From NCBI RefSeq assembly GCF_017893965.1, contig NZ_CP054142.1:806001-870000 (forward strand): DNA of 64,000 bases. Reading direction: 5' to 3'. Source of the DNA: Treponema parvum. GTDB lineage: Bacteria > Spirochaetota > Spirochaetia > Treponematales > Treponemataceae. Shown here one piece after another: positions 1 to 8,448 of this stretch. The notes under the pieces were generated by a model. The model was not told the DNA's origin. It saw only the letters and a program-made list of their open reading frames with translations, and did not search any database. Positions within the stretch are counted from its first letter, which is position 1. Every line of letters starts with the position of its first letter. The translations under genes and the position numbers were made by a program.

Positions 1-1551
1 TTATTGGAAAAATATCACGTGGGCGGCGTCCGCTATCACAACGCGCCTCCCGCAGAAATCCGCAATATGGCCGAATGTCTGCAAAAAACAAGCCGCATTC
101 CTTTATTGATCGCGTCAAACTGCGAAGCCGGAGGAAACGGAGGAATGACGGGCGGCACTGCCGTTGCATGCGGAGCGGCGCTTTCCGCCATAGGCAAGGA
201 AGAATGCGTATATAAGATGGGAAAAGTCTGCGCCGCCGAAGCCGATGCGGTCGGCTGCAACTGGAATTTTGCTCCCATTGTGGACTTGCCCTATAATTGG
301 CGCAACACTATAGTCAATCTGCGGGCATATAACGAAAATCCTGACGACGTTATCCGTTTTGCAAAATCGTTTTTTAAAGCGATGAGGGAATTCGGCATCG
401 CCACGTGTATAAAGCATTTTCCGGGCGACGGTACTGAAGAAAATGATCAGCACCTTATCATGGGAGTAAACGATCTTTCGCCGGAAGAATGGGACAAAAC
501 GTTCGGCAAGGTTTATAAAGCGCTTATAGATGAAGGCGTTATGACGATTATGGCGGGTCATATAGCGCTTCCTAAATATTCGAAAAAGCTTGATCCTTCA
601 CTAAAAGACGAGGACATCCGTCCGGCAACCTTGGCTCCTGAATTAATCCAAAAATTACTGCGCGAAAAGCTGGGCTATAACGGGCTCGTCGTTACGGACG
701 CCTCTCATATGATAGGAATGTTCGGCGCGACAGTACCGCGTTCGCAGCAGGTTCCTTCGGCCATTGCCGCCGGCTGCGATATGTTTTTGTTTTTTAACGA
801 TAAGGACGAAGACTTTCAATATATGATGGACGGCTATAAAAAAGGAATAATATCCGAAGAAAGGCTTTCCGACGCGCTTCACAGGATAATAGGACTTAAG
901 GCCGCTATCGGGCTTCCCGAAAAGCAGAAGGCCGGCTCTCTGGTTCCTCCTGAAAAAAATCTTTCCGTGGTGGGATGCGCCGAACACAAAAAGATCGCAA
1001 GAGATTTGGCGGCCGAATTTGTGACGCTCGTAAAAGACAGAGACCGTTATCTTCCTATGACGCCTGAAAAATATAAGAACATAAAGCTCATATACATCGG
1101 CGCCGACGATATGGTTATAGCAGGAACCAAACTGCCTTCAAACAACGAAGATGTCATAAAAGACATTGTGAAAGCGCTTGAGGCCAGAGGCTTTGCCGTT
1201 GATTTTGAGCCGATGAAAGTCAAAGGAAAATGTGAAGAATTTAAAAAGAAATACGACGCCGTCATGCTCGTTCTCAATGTTTCGGGTTTTGCGCAATTCA
1301 ACACCATGCGCGTAAAATGGGACATGCCTGCAAAACAGCCGTGGTATTTTTCCGAAGTTCCTACGTTTGCGGTTTCGCTTTCGTTTACGAATATGCTCAT
1401 CGATGTTCCTATGGCGCGCTGCTATATAAACTCGTATATGTCGCATAGCGAGGCCATAGAAGCCACCGTGGACAAGATGACCGGCAAACAGCCGTTTACG
1501 GGTAAGTTTAGGGAAAACGTTTTTTGCGGCAGGTGGGACACTCGTTTTTAG
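1..1551 (+). CDS. Glycoside hydrolase family 3 protein, 5' end missing
   Basis: The reading frame is open from the first base, so the N-terminus lies outside the window; 516 codons are visible. It matches the GH3 beta-N-acetylhexosaminidase/beta-glucosidase fold: the KHFPGDG motif near visible residue 138 corresponds to the NagZ-type KHFPGHG loop, and GLVVTDASHM near residue 233 carries the Asp expected as catalytic nucleophile. A C-terminal domain of about 200 residues follows the TIM barrel. Family knowledge: these enzymes hydrolyse beta-linked sugars such as N-acetylglucosamine from cell wall or host glycans; the exact substrate cannot be read here. It stands apart from the next gene by nearly 380 bases of repeats, so it is probably the last gene of its transcript. 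Confidence in the family is high, in the substrate low. Confidence 0.85.
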   Translation, partial: LLEKYHVGGVRYHNAPPAEIRNMAECLQKTSRIPLLIASNCEAGGNGGMTGGTAVACGAALSAIGKEECVYKMGKVCAAEADAVGCNWNFAPIVDLPYNWRNTIVNLRAYNENPDDVIRFAKSFFKAMREFGIATCIKHFPGDGTEENDQHLIMGVNDLSPEEWDKTFGKVYKALIDEGVMTIMAGHIALPKYSKKLDPSLKDEDIRPATLAPELIQKLLREKLGYNGLVVTDASHMIGMFGATVPRSQQVPSAIAAGCDMFLFFNDKDEDFQYMMDGYKKGIISEERLSDALHRIIGLKAAIGLPEKQKAGSLVPPEKNLSVVGCAEHKKIARDLAAEFVTLVKDRDRYLPMTPEKYKNIKLIYIGADDMVIAGTKLPSNNEDVIKDIVKALEARGFAVDFEPMKVKGKCEEFKKKYDAVMLVLNVSGFAQFNTMRVKWDMPAKQPWYFSEVPTFAVSLSFTNMLIDVPMARCYINSYMSHSEAIEATVDKMTGKQPFTGKFRENVFCGRWDTRF

Positions 1552-1650
1552 AAATATTTATGCGCCGGCTTTGTGACTGCATTCGCGCATTTTTGGCGCA
1601 CACGCTTTGGCACGCAGTTGATAAATTCATGTAAGTTCTTTATTATAGTT

Positions 1651-1832
1651 TAAGAAAAACATCCTTGTTTTTCTTTAACGAACAGTTTTTTTCAAAAACT
1701 GTCAGCCTTGATTGTGGGTCGCACATCCGTGTGCGACTGAGGGACTAAGAAAAACATTCTTGTTTTTCTTAAACGAACAGTTTTTTTTCAAAAACTGTCG
1801 GCCTTGATTGTAGGTCGCACATCCGTGTGCGA
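1651..1832. repeat. Two tandem copies of a ~95-bp palindrome-rich unit
   Basis: Unit 1 (1651-1736) and unit 2 (1746-1832) are near-identical with a period of 95 bp. Each holds three back-to-back inverted repeats: AAGAAAAACA/TGTTTTTCTT (1652-1675 in unit 1), ACAGTTTTT/AAAAACTGT (1682-1702) and GTCGCACA/TGTGCGAC (1718-1737). The region 1552-1650 upstream shows no gene. The hairpins could act as transcription terminators or RNA processing sites after the glycosidase, or be a small non-autonomous repeat; nothing in the sequence decides this. Confidence 0.85.
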
Positions 1833-1841
1833 TAAGCCCGG

Positions 1842-1864
1842 TTTTTGCGATAAAATCGCAAAAA
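1842..1864. repeat. Perfect inverted repeat upstream of the cassette
   Basis: TTTTTGCGAT and ATCGCAAAAA form 10-bp perfect arms around a 3-nt loop. It is the seventh consecutive palindrome in the gap before the small membrane protein and lies 65 bases before its start. It may be an operator or a terminator-like hairpin. Confidence 0.6.
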
Positions 1865-1929
1865 GCCGCCCTGAAATTATAAAAAAAACAACGTCTGAAA
1901 TAGCACCGTTGCTTTTTATGGGAGTTATT

Positions 1930-2148
1930 ATGACAATAGGAAAAAATTTTTTGATCGGAGTTTTGGTGGGCGCCGCTGCTGCGTCTCTTATTAAGACAAG
2001 CACTTTTAGAAAGGGTGTCGCGAAAGTCGCTGCGGCAGGTCTTCAGTTAAAAGAAGAAGCCTTTGAATTTCTTGAATCCGTAAAAGAAGACGCCGAAGAT
2101 GTAGCAGCCGAAAAAGTTTCAAAAAAGACCGCTGCAAAAAAGAACTGA
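1930..2148 (+). CDS. Small YtxH-like membrane protein, first gene of candidate ferrosome cassette
   Basis: A 72-residue protein starting at the ATG preceded by GGAG at 1921-1924; in-frame ATGs upstream at 1804 and 1918 lack a ribosome site. One hydrophobic Ala/Gly-rich segment (about residues 8-22, with GVLVGAAAAS) is followed by a charged, probably helical tail rich in Lys, Glu and Ala, ending in a Lys/Ala run. This layout is YtxH-like. It ends 6 bases before the P-type ATPase and is surely co-transcribed with it. Inference: it may play the part of the small membrane protein in fez-type operons, but I cannot show homology to FezA; it could also be an unrelated membrane-anchoring protein. Confidence 0.6.
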   Translation: MTIGKNFLIGVLVGAAAASLIKTSTFRKGVAKVAAAGLQLKEEAFEFLESVKEDAEDVAAEKVSKKTAAKKN

Positions 2149-2154
2149 TCCTTC

Positions 2155-4251
2155 ATGAATTTTTATATTAAACATTCTCTTCCGGGACGTATCAGGGTAG
2201 GATACAACAAGGATGAAATTTCTTCGCATCAGGCGGCTTTGGCTCGGCAGCTGCTCTGCGTGCAGGAAGGAATGATAAAGGTGACGGTCAATTGTGTTAC
2301 CGCCGCGTTCCTTATTTATTATGACGAATCCGTCTTGTCCCGAAAAAAAATAGAAGCTCTTTTTGCGGCGCTTTCGGACAAATATCTTTGCGATGAAGAA
2401 ATGCTTTCTTCTGTGGAAGAGCCCGTTAAAGATCACGGCCTTTGGGGCGCGCTTTTTGCAATGACGGCAAACCATTATATACGCAGGCTTTTTCCTCCTT
2501 CAATACGGCTTATTTTAAACGTCGCAGCCTTTTTACCCAGAATATTTAAAGGCATGAGCCATGTTGCGCGCGGCGATATTTTTAACGCCGCTGTTCTTGA
2601 CGCAACCGCTATCACTATGGCTGCCGTAAACGGTGACATGAATACCGCTTCCAATATCAATTTTCTTCTTAACGTAGGGGAAGCCATTGAAACTTTTACA
2701 AAAAAAAGATCGTACGACAATCTAGCCCATACTATGCTTAACGAACACGAGCAAGTCCGGCTCGTAGAAGGGGATACGGAAAAATCCGTCCCGCTTTATA
2801 TGCTTAAAACGGGAGATACGGTTGCAGTGCGCACGGGCGCGGTGATTCCTGCCGACGGCGATGTTATAAAAGGTGAAGCGTTGATAAATCAGGCTTCAAT
2901 CACCGGCGAACCTCTCGCAGTGGAAAAAAGAGAAAGACAATCGGTTTTTGCAGGAACTATAGTTCAGGAAGGGGAGCTTTTTATTCGAGTACGCGCAGTG
3001 GGAAGCCAAACGAAGGTTCAAAACATACTTGCCATGATCGATTCATCCCAATCGCTTAAAGTTTCTTCTCAGATCCGCTCCGAAAATCTTGCGAACACCC
3101 TTGTAAAGTATAATTTTTTGCTTTCTCTGCTGGTATTTGTTGCGACGCGCGATATTACAAAGGTTATGGCCACTCTTATGGTGGACTATTCATGCGCGAT
3201 GAAACTTGCTTCTCCGATCGCCGTTTTAAGCGCCATGAAGGAGGCTTCCGAACACGGTATTTTGGTAAAAGGCGGCAAATTTCTTGAAGAAGCGTCGCAT
3301 GCCGATACCGTAGTATTCGACAAAACCGGAACTTTGACTGCGGCCGTACCTAAGTTGTCCCGAGTAATTCCGTTCGGAAATCTTACTGAAAGTCAGGTGC
3401 TCACGATTGCGGCTTGCCTTGAAGAGCATTTTATTCATCCTGTTTCGCGCGCTATAGTTCAGGCCGCCGCCGACAGGAAACTCAAGCACCGTGAAAGGCA
3501 CGCCAAGGTGGAATACGTGGTTGCCCACGGCATCGCTACGACTATGGACGGAAAAAAACTTATCATAGGAAGCAGACATTTTGTCTTTGAAGACGAGCGC
3601 GTAGCCGTACCTGAGAATATGGAGCGTATTCAAAAAGAGGCCGTCGACAGGGGAGAATCTCTTTTGTATCTTGCGGAAGACGGACAGTTGCTTGGTGTTT
3701 TGGCCGTTACGGATCCTGTGCGTAAGGACGCCGAACGCATAATAGAGCTTTTGCATGAAAACGGGGTTACTACGTGCGCGATGATAACCGGAGACGACGA
3801 GGGAGCCGCAAAAACCGCCGCGAAAGCCGCAAAAATCGACTTTTATATTTTTAGGGCTCTGCCTGAAGATAAGGTTTCATACATAAAAAAGCAAAAAGAG
3901 GCTGGGCACAAGGTTCTTATGATAGGGGACGGAATAAACGACGCTCCCGCACTTGCAACTGCCGATATAGGAGTCGCTATGGGCGACTGCGCCGATATTA
4001 CAAGCGCGACGGCCGACATAGTTTTATCTTCGGAAAACGGACTTTCGGATCTGCTGACTACGCGTGTTTTGGGGCAAAGGCTTCTTGAAAAGATCGACCG
4101 CAATAACCGCGGCATCGTTGCGGTGAATTCCGTTTTGATTATGGCCGGATTGGCAGGAATTTTAAGTCCCGCTCTTGCCGCAGTGCTTCACAATCTTTCA
4201 ACGATTTTGTTCAGCGCGGTTGCGGCAAAATCGCTGCTCGGTAAGCGTTAA
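2155..4251 (+). CDS. P1B-type metal-transporting ATPase, FezB-like (P1B-6 features)
   Basis: A 698-residue heavy-metal P-type ATPase. Seen: an N-terminal HMA-like domain (about residues 1-75) with LPGRIR at residues 9-14 but no CxxC metal site; membrane segments around 100-170; the actuator-domain TGEP at 250; SCAMK at 346-350 in the place of the CPC motif; the phosphorylation site DKTGT with Asp389; GDGINDAP at 591. Known: the SCA motif in this membrane helix marks the P1B-6 group, which contains FezB, the ATPase needed for iron-storing ferrosomes in Desulfovibrio and other bacteria. The next gene, 3 bases on, carries the same PGRIR motif. Inference: this is a FezB-type iron pump; another metal substrate such as manganese or zinc is possible. 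Confidence 0.8.
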   Translation: MNFYIKHSLPGRIRVGYNKDEISSHQAALARQLLCVQEGMIKVTVNCVTAAFLIYYDESVLSRKKIEALFAALSDKYLCDEEMLSSVEEPVKDHGLWGALFAMTANHYIRRLFPPSIRLILNVAAFLPRIFKGMSHVARGDIFNAAVLDATAITMAAVNGDMNTASNINFLLNVGEAIETFTKKRSYDNLAHTMLNEHEQVRLVEGDTEKSVPLYMLKTGDTVAVRTGAVIPADGDVIKGEALINQASITGEPLAVEKRERQSVFAGTIVQEGELFIRVRAVGSQTKVQNILAMIDSSQSLKVSSQIRSENLANTLVKYNFLLSLLVFVATRDITKVMATLMVDYSCAMKLASPIAVLSAMKEASEHGILVKGGKFLEEASHADTVVFDKTGTLTAAVPKLSRVIPFGNLTESQVLTIAACLEEHFIHPVSRAIVQAAADRKLKHRERHAKVEYVVAHGIATTMDGKKLIIGSRHFVFEDERVAVPENMERIQKEAVDRGESLLYLAEDGQLLGVLAVTDPVRKDAERIIELLHENGVTTCAMITGDDEGAAKTAAKAAKIDFYIFRALPEDKVSYIKKQKEAGHKVLMIGDGINDAPALATADIGVAMGDCADITSATADIVLSSENGLSDLLTTRVLGQRLLEKIDRNNRGIVAVNSVLIMAGLAGILSPALAAVLHNLSTILFSAVAAKSLLGKR

Positions 4252-4254
4252 GCG

Positions 4255-4581
4255 ATGCAGATCAATTATTTCCCCGGGCGCATACGGCTCCGCGATCGTA
4301 TATTGCGCGACGAGGATATAAGACAAGCGGCTATGGACGTAGCCGCAAAGCTGGGAAGGATCCGCTCCGTTTCATACAATGAAAGGACGGGAAGCGTGCT
4401 TTTGGAATATGACGCAAAAAGCGTCGACATGGAAAAAATTTCATCGCTTTTTCCGCTCGCGGCAAAATTAAACGCCAAAGCTTCGTTTTATACCGAAAAT
4501 AAAAAAGGTGAGATCATTGCCCTGATCGCAAAAATCGGCAGGAAGATAGACGGATGGGCAAATGATTGCGGCAAGTCGTGA
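4255..4581 (+). CDS. Small HMA-like PGRIR-motif protein, FezC-like
   Basis: A 108-residue protein, almost touching the ATPase gene (stop at 4251, ATG at 4255). Its N-terminus FPGRIRLRD (from residue 6) repeats the LPGRIRV motif of the ATPase, and the following beta-alpha-beta-like pattern (VAAKLGRIRSVSYNERTGSVLLEYD) fits a metal-binding-domain fold without the metal-binding cysteines. The C-terminal third is amphipathic. Known: fez operons encode, beside the P1B-6 ATPase, small proteins that share such an N-terminal PGR(I/V)R motif. Inference: partner of the ATPase in organelle or metal handling. It could instead be a stand-alone domain of the same ATPase family split off by gene fission. Confidence 0.65.
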   Translation: MQINYFPGRIRLRDRILRDEDIRQAAMDVAAKLGRIRSVSYNERTGSVLLEYDAKSVDMEKISSLFPLAAKLNAKASFYTENKKGEIIALIAKIGRKIDGWANDCGKS

Positions 4582-4583
4582 TA

Positions 4584-4611
4584 GTGATTTCCCTCGGCGG
4601 CGGAAAATCAC
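4584..4611. terminator. Hairpin between convergent operons
   Basis: GTGATTT and AAATCAC form 7-bp arms around a GC-rich centre, between the end of the FezC-like gene and the end of thiQ on the other strand. There is no clear T-run on either side, so it is only a weak candidate for a shared terminator. Confidence 0.35.
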
Positions 4612-4663
4612 GAAAACCGCCCAAAGCTGAAATTTTGTGGCAGCCCTGTGAGTCTTATAAACT

Positions 4664-5485
4664 CTATGAACCGAGCAAGAGTTCTTCGCAAAAATCATTA
4701 GGATCTCCCGTCCAAATCTGCTTTCCCCTGTAAAGCACCGTAACTGCGTCGCACATAGCTTTTATTTCGTTTATATCGTGGGTTACAAGGATTCCTGTAA
4801 AGCCTGTCCGAATTTGAAGCTGCTTTATCTCTTTTGCCAGTTTTTTACGGAGAGGCGCGTCCAAGGCGGAAAAAGGCTCGTCAAAAAGGACGAGAGAAGG
4901 GTTCATGATAAGCGTGCGGGCAAGGCTTACGCGCTGGGCTTCTCCGCCTGAAAGTGAATCGGGAAAGCGTTCGGCGAGGTCTTTCATGTTGAATTTGTCA
5001 AGGTATTCGGCGGCGTATTTTCTTGCTTCTTTTTTTGAAAGTCGGACTTCGGATGAAACGTCTCCGTAACGCAATCCGTATGCGACGTTATCGTCCACTC
5101 TCAGGTGAGGAAAAAGTGCGGGAGTTTGAAAGACCATGCCTATTCCGCGTTTGGCAGGCGGAAGTTTTGAAATGTCCTTGCCGTCAAGTAAAATCTTGGG
5201 TTTTTCGGTAAACTCTTTGCCGCCGTCCACCCGTATGCGGCTTATGCGGCTGTCGTCGCTTTCCAAAAGTCCGCTTATGAGCCGCAGCACCGTAGACTTT
5301 CCGCTTCCCGATTGCCCTGCGATTCCCAAAATCAAACCTTTTTCAAGCGAACATGAAAAATCTATCGAAAAATTCTGACGCGCTTTTTGATCGAATTCGC
5401 TTTCATGCGGCTGCTTCAGAAAAAACTTGTTTTTTTTATCGTCGTTCCAAGTTTTTACAAGATGAGAAATTTCAAGATAGCTCAT
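4664..5485 (-). CDS. thiQ: Thiamine ABC transporter ATP-binding protein
   Basis: A 273-residue ABC ATPase energising import. Seen: Walker A GQSGSGKST, signature LSGGEAQRVSLA, Walker B LVLFDEP and a switch His in LVTHD. I place the start at 5485, where ATG overlaps the TGA of the permease (ATGA), rather than at the longer ORF start 5557, which would lie inside the permease. The sequence alone also resembles ferric iron or spermidine ATPases, but the TPP riboswitch in front of the operon assigns the system to thiamine. Last gene of thiB-thiP-thiQ. Confidence 0.88.
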   Translation of the reverse strand: MSYLEISHLVKTWNDDKKNKFFLKQPHESEFDQKARQNFSIDFSCSLEKGLILGIAGQSGSGKSTVLRLISGLLESDDSRISRIRVDGGKEFTEKPKILLDGKDISKLPPAKRGIGMVFQTPALFPHLRVDDNVAYGLRYGDVSSEVRLSKKEARKYAAEYLDKFNMKDLAERFPDSLSGGEAQRVSLARTLIMNPSLVLFDEPFSALDAPLRKKLAKEIKQLQIRTGFTGILVTHDINEIKAMCDAVTVLYRGKQIWTGDPNDFCEELLLGS

Positions 5486-7170
5486 AGGTTTTTTCCTGGA
5501 AATTTTGAACTTAAATAAAAGACTCCCGCCGTAAGAAGCGCGAGAATGCACCCGCATGCGCAGGCGTCGTCAAAGCGGTACGAACTTGCAAGCCTGTATG
5601 TAAAAAGAGAAAGCGTGTCATAACGCGGAATCGCTAAGATAAGCGGCAGAGCGGCGTCTCCCGCGCTCAGTGCGAAACAAAAACCGAACGCGCTTATTAT
5701 ATTTGTTTTACACAAGGGCAACATTACGGAAAAATATCTGTCAAACCGTCCTGCAGTAAAAAGGACGGACGCTTCTTGAATTTCTTTTGGAATTCTGTCG
5801 ACTCCGTGCATTATCTGTCTGAAGGCGAACGGCCAGTATAATGCGGACTGGGCGAGAATCATCGTCAGCGGAGAACCGCGCCTTATAAATTGCGTCATCC
5901 CGAAGCCGGTTACGACCGACGAAACCGCCATGGGAAGCAGCGGAACGATGAGGAAGATTATTTTCGGGTTTGAAAATCTTTTGACGGCAAAGGAATATGC
6001 TGTTCCCGCCGCCGTACATAAAACGGCCGTAGAAAAAGCCGTTTGAAACGTGTGTTTTACCGAAACATAAAACGATTTTTGCGAGAATATTTTTATAAAA
6101 TTTGCAAAAGTAAAATTCACGTATCTTGCGGCGCGTTGTCCCGCATTGCCGGAAAAAGCGTTGACCGCAAGCATAAAAAGAGGCAAAAGAAAACAGACGG
6201 CGATAAGAAAAATCACAAAAGCGGCCAGGATTTTTTCCGGAAGAGGGGAGTTTTTTAAAAAGTTTTTGCCGTTTTTATCATCTCCGCCGCCGACATTGTT
6301 TGAAAGGCTTATGCCCTTGTTTTTTTTCGAAAGTTTTTCAGCCTTTGCGTGGAGTACGATAACCGACACGGCTATAGCCGTTTCCAAAAGGGAAAGCACG
6401 GACGCTTTGTAAAAATTAAGGGTCGAGCGGGCGGCTTGATATATTTCCACTTCTAGCGTAGCGCTGCCTACGGGACCGAACAGTAAAACGATGATAAAGC
6501 TGAAAAAGCAAAATAAAAATACGATCAGTGAAGAAGCGGCAAGGGACGGCAGCAGCTGAAATATTGTTACGGTTCTGAAAACACAGAAATTCTTTGCACC
6601 CAGCATTTTGGCGGCTTCCTGCATTTCCTTAGGAATCCTTTTCCATGAATCTCCTACGGTCTTCATTACGATCGGAAAATTGTAAAATCCCTGAACTAGT
6701 ATTATACCGGCAAAGGAATATAAAAAAGTTACGGGCGGCCGCTCGAAATTGAATGCTTTCATTAAAACCTTGTTTACGGAGCCCTGCATTCCGAACGCGC
6801 TTACATAGCCCAACGCTACCAACAGCGGAGGGAAACACAGCGGGATTGCCGAAAGCGATTCTAAAAAGCTGCGCCCTAAAAATTTTTTGTTTGCAATAAG
6901 ATATGCGGCCGGAAGTCCGACCGCAACTGCAAGCGCCGTTGAAAAAAACGCCAAACGTACGGTAAAAAACGCCGGTTTTATAACCGAAAAAAAAGCGTAT
7001 TGGAATTTTTCTTCCCGAACGCTTGTAAAGGCGGGCGAGACTGCCGCAACAAACGGAATAACGAACGTCGCTATCAGGATTACAGTACAAAGCAAGGCCG
7101 CACATGCGCACGCCGTGTATAGAATGGTCTTTGTCGGCAAATACTTAGGCCCTGCTGTTTTTTTCATCAC
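5482..7170 (-). CDS. thiP: Thiamine ABC transporter permease, two-module
   Basis: A 562-residue inner membrane protein made of two fused MetI-like permease halves, each with about six membrane segments; the two EAA-type loops that dock the ATPase read roughly PKEMQEAAKMLGA (first half) and PKEIQEASVLFTA (second half). This fused build is typical of ThiP and of FbpB-type iron permeases. It starts 18 bases after thiB and overlaps thiQ by four bases, so the three are translated from one mRNA. The TPP riboswitch upstream supports thiamine, thiamine monophosphate or TPP as substrate. Confidence 0.88.
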   Translation of the reverse strand: MMKKTAGPKYLPTKTILYTACACAALLCTVILIATFVIPFVAAVSPAFTSVREEKFQYAFFSVIKPAFFTVRLAFFSTALAVAVGLPAAYLIANKKFLGRSFLESLSAIPLCFPPLLVALGYVSAFGMQGSVNKVLMKAFNFERPPVTFLYSFAGIILVQGFYNFPIVMKTVGDSWKRIPKEMQEAAKMLGAKNFCVFRTVTIFQLLPSLAASSLIVFLFCFFSFIIVLLFGPVGSATLEVEIYQAARSTLNFYKASVLSLLETAIAVSVIVLHAKAEKLSKKNKGISLSNNVGGGDDKNGKNFLKNSPLPEKILAAFVIFLIAVCFLLPLFMLAVNAFSGNAGQRAARYVNFTFANFIKIFSQKSFYVSVKHTFQTAFSTAVLCTAAGTAYSFAVKRFSNPKIIFLIVPLLPMAVSSVVTGFGMTQFIRRGSPLTMILAQSALYWPFAFRQIMHGVDRIPKEIQEASVLFTAGRFDRYFSVMLPLCKTNIISAFGFCFALSAGDAALPLILAIPRYDTLSLFTYRLASSYRFDDACACGCILALLTAGVFYLSSKFPGKNL

Positions 7171-7188
7171 TAAATCATCACTGAATCG

Positions 7189-8220
7189 TCATTGAACGGC
7201 GGCCATTATTTTTTCTACGGCGGCGCCGAGACTTGCGTTGTCTACGGAAAGCTTTTTATCCGCTTGCGGAGCCGCCTTATAGCAATCCGGAAGAACCGTA
7301 TTTTTGTTTACCGGATACATCCACTGGGTTAGAGGAATTATGCTTTGTGCGTCTTCCGAGATCAAAAAATCCATAAAGGCTTTTGCCCCCTTTTCGTTTT
7401 GCGCTCCTTTTACGACGCCCGCTCCTTCTATCTGCATTATGTGGCCTTCGGCAAATATCAGAGCCTTGTATCGGTCTGTCTTGTCATATTCAACGTGATA
7501 AGCGGGGCTTGTCGTGTAGCTTACTACAAGAGGAGCTTCTCCGTGCGTAAAAAGTCCGTATCCCGCATCCCATCCTGGAGCCATTGTCAAAATCGAGGGC
7601 TTGAGATGCTTCCAAAAGTCAAGATACTTGTCTTTAAAAACGGCTATTGTCCACGCCGCAAAGCCGAGTCCCGGAGTGGACATACGCGGATCCATGAGGA
7701 TGAGTTTTTTTGAATATTCGGGCCTCGTAAGGTCTTCAAGAGATTCGGGCGCGGGGACACTTGACTGTGTGTCGTAAATCAGGGCAAAACAGCTCCAGTC
7801 GAACGGAGTTAAAAGATAATCGTCCGTAAAAAGAAGCTCCGAAAGAATTTCTTCAGCGCCAGAAGGCTTGTACGCACTTAAGATTTTAGCCTTTCGCGCC
7901 GCATCGGTTTGATTATTGTCTATCCCGAGCAGAACGTCCGCCTGCGGATCGTTTTTTTCAAGAATTGCGCGCGAAAGAATCTGCGCCCCGTCGCCTACTG
8001 AAACGAGCGATAGTTTAAGCCCCGTCTTTTGTTCGAATTTTTTTGTGATTTCAGGCCCCGCTCCCCAGTCGGAAACAAATGAGTCGTATGTATAGACTAC
8101 GACCTCTTTTTGCCTTTGAGAAGAACCGCTCTTTGTTCGATCCGCTTCGGATCTTCCGCCTGCCGTAAGTGAAAAATTGATTAAAGATAAAAGGATAAAG
8201 GTATAAAGAATTTTCTTCAT
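7189..8220 (-). CDS. thiB: Thiamine-binding periplasmic protein
   Basis: A 343-residue solute-binding protein with a signal peptide (about residues 1-20, Leu/Ile-rich, cleavage near LTAGG); no lipobox Cys is present. VVVYTYDSFVSDWGAGP and the following EQKTGLKLSLVSVGDGAQ are typical of the ThiB/TbpA family, and GWDAGYGLFTHGEAPLVVSYTTSPAYH is the hallmark ligand-pocket region. It delivers thiamine and its phosphates to ThiPQ. The Shine-Dalgarno GGAGGT lies five bases before the ATG and inside the 3' end of the riboswitch, so translation should drop when TPP is bound. Confidence 0.9.
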   Translation of the reverse strand: MKKILYTFILLSLINFSLTAGGRSEADRTKSGSSQRQKEVVVYTYDSFVSDWGAGPEITKKFEQKTGLKLSLVSVGDGAQILSRAILEKNDPQADVLLGIDNNQTDAARKAKILSAYKPSGAEEILSELLFTDDYLLTPFDWSCFALIYDTQSSVPAPESLEDLTRPEYSKKLILMDPRMSTPGLGFAAWTIAVFKDKYLDFWKHLKPSILTMAPGWDAGYGLFTHGEAPLVVSYTTSPAYHVEYDKTDRYKALIFAEGHIMQIEGAGVVKGAQNEKGAKAFMDFLISEDAQSIIPLTQWMYPVNKNTVLPDCYKAAPQADKKLSVDNASLGAAVEKIMAAVQ

Positions 8221-8224
8221 ATCT

Positions 8225-8327
8225 ACCTCCGCCGGTATTATCCGGATCAGGTTGGGGCGGCCGTACGGCGCCCTCGGGTATATTCTCAGAGATCCGCAGA
8301 AAATTTTCCGTAAGGATCACACCCCGA
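8225..8327 (-). promoter_or_regulatory. TPP riboswitch (THI box)
   Basis: Read on the minus strand, the stretch holds CTGAGA, ACCCG and then AACCTGATCCGGATAATACC, the conserved THI-box blocks, in the right order and spacing. The element ends in GGCGGAGGT, so the ribosome binding site of thiB is itself part of the closing stem. This points to control of translation start rather than, or besides, termination; I see no separate T-run terminator between the aptamer and thiB. Confidence 0.93.
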
Positions 8328-8337
8328 TATGTCTGTC

Positions 8338-8366
8338 ATTATATATACAATGAGATTGCGTGACAA
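8338..8366 (-). promoter_or_regulatory. Sigma70-type promoter of thiBPQ
   Basis: On the minus strand TTGTCA (8361-8366), 17 bases, then TATAAT (8338-8343). It would start transcription just before the riboswitch. Confidence 0.75.
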
Positions 8367-8448
8367 CACGCATTTGTAAACCTATTATTGCGCATGCTTC
8401 AATTATGGTATATTATTTAAACATTAATCGATAATACGGAGAGAAAAC

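Noticed and set aside
4664-7170. Assignment of the ABC transporter to ferric iron uptake, tempting beside the ferrosome-like cassette
   Set aside because: The TPP riboswitch and the ThiB-specific motifs point clearly to thiamine.
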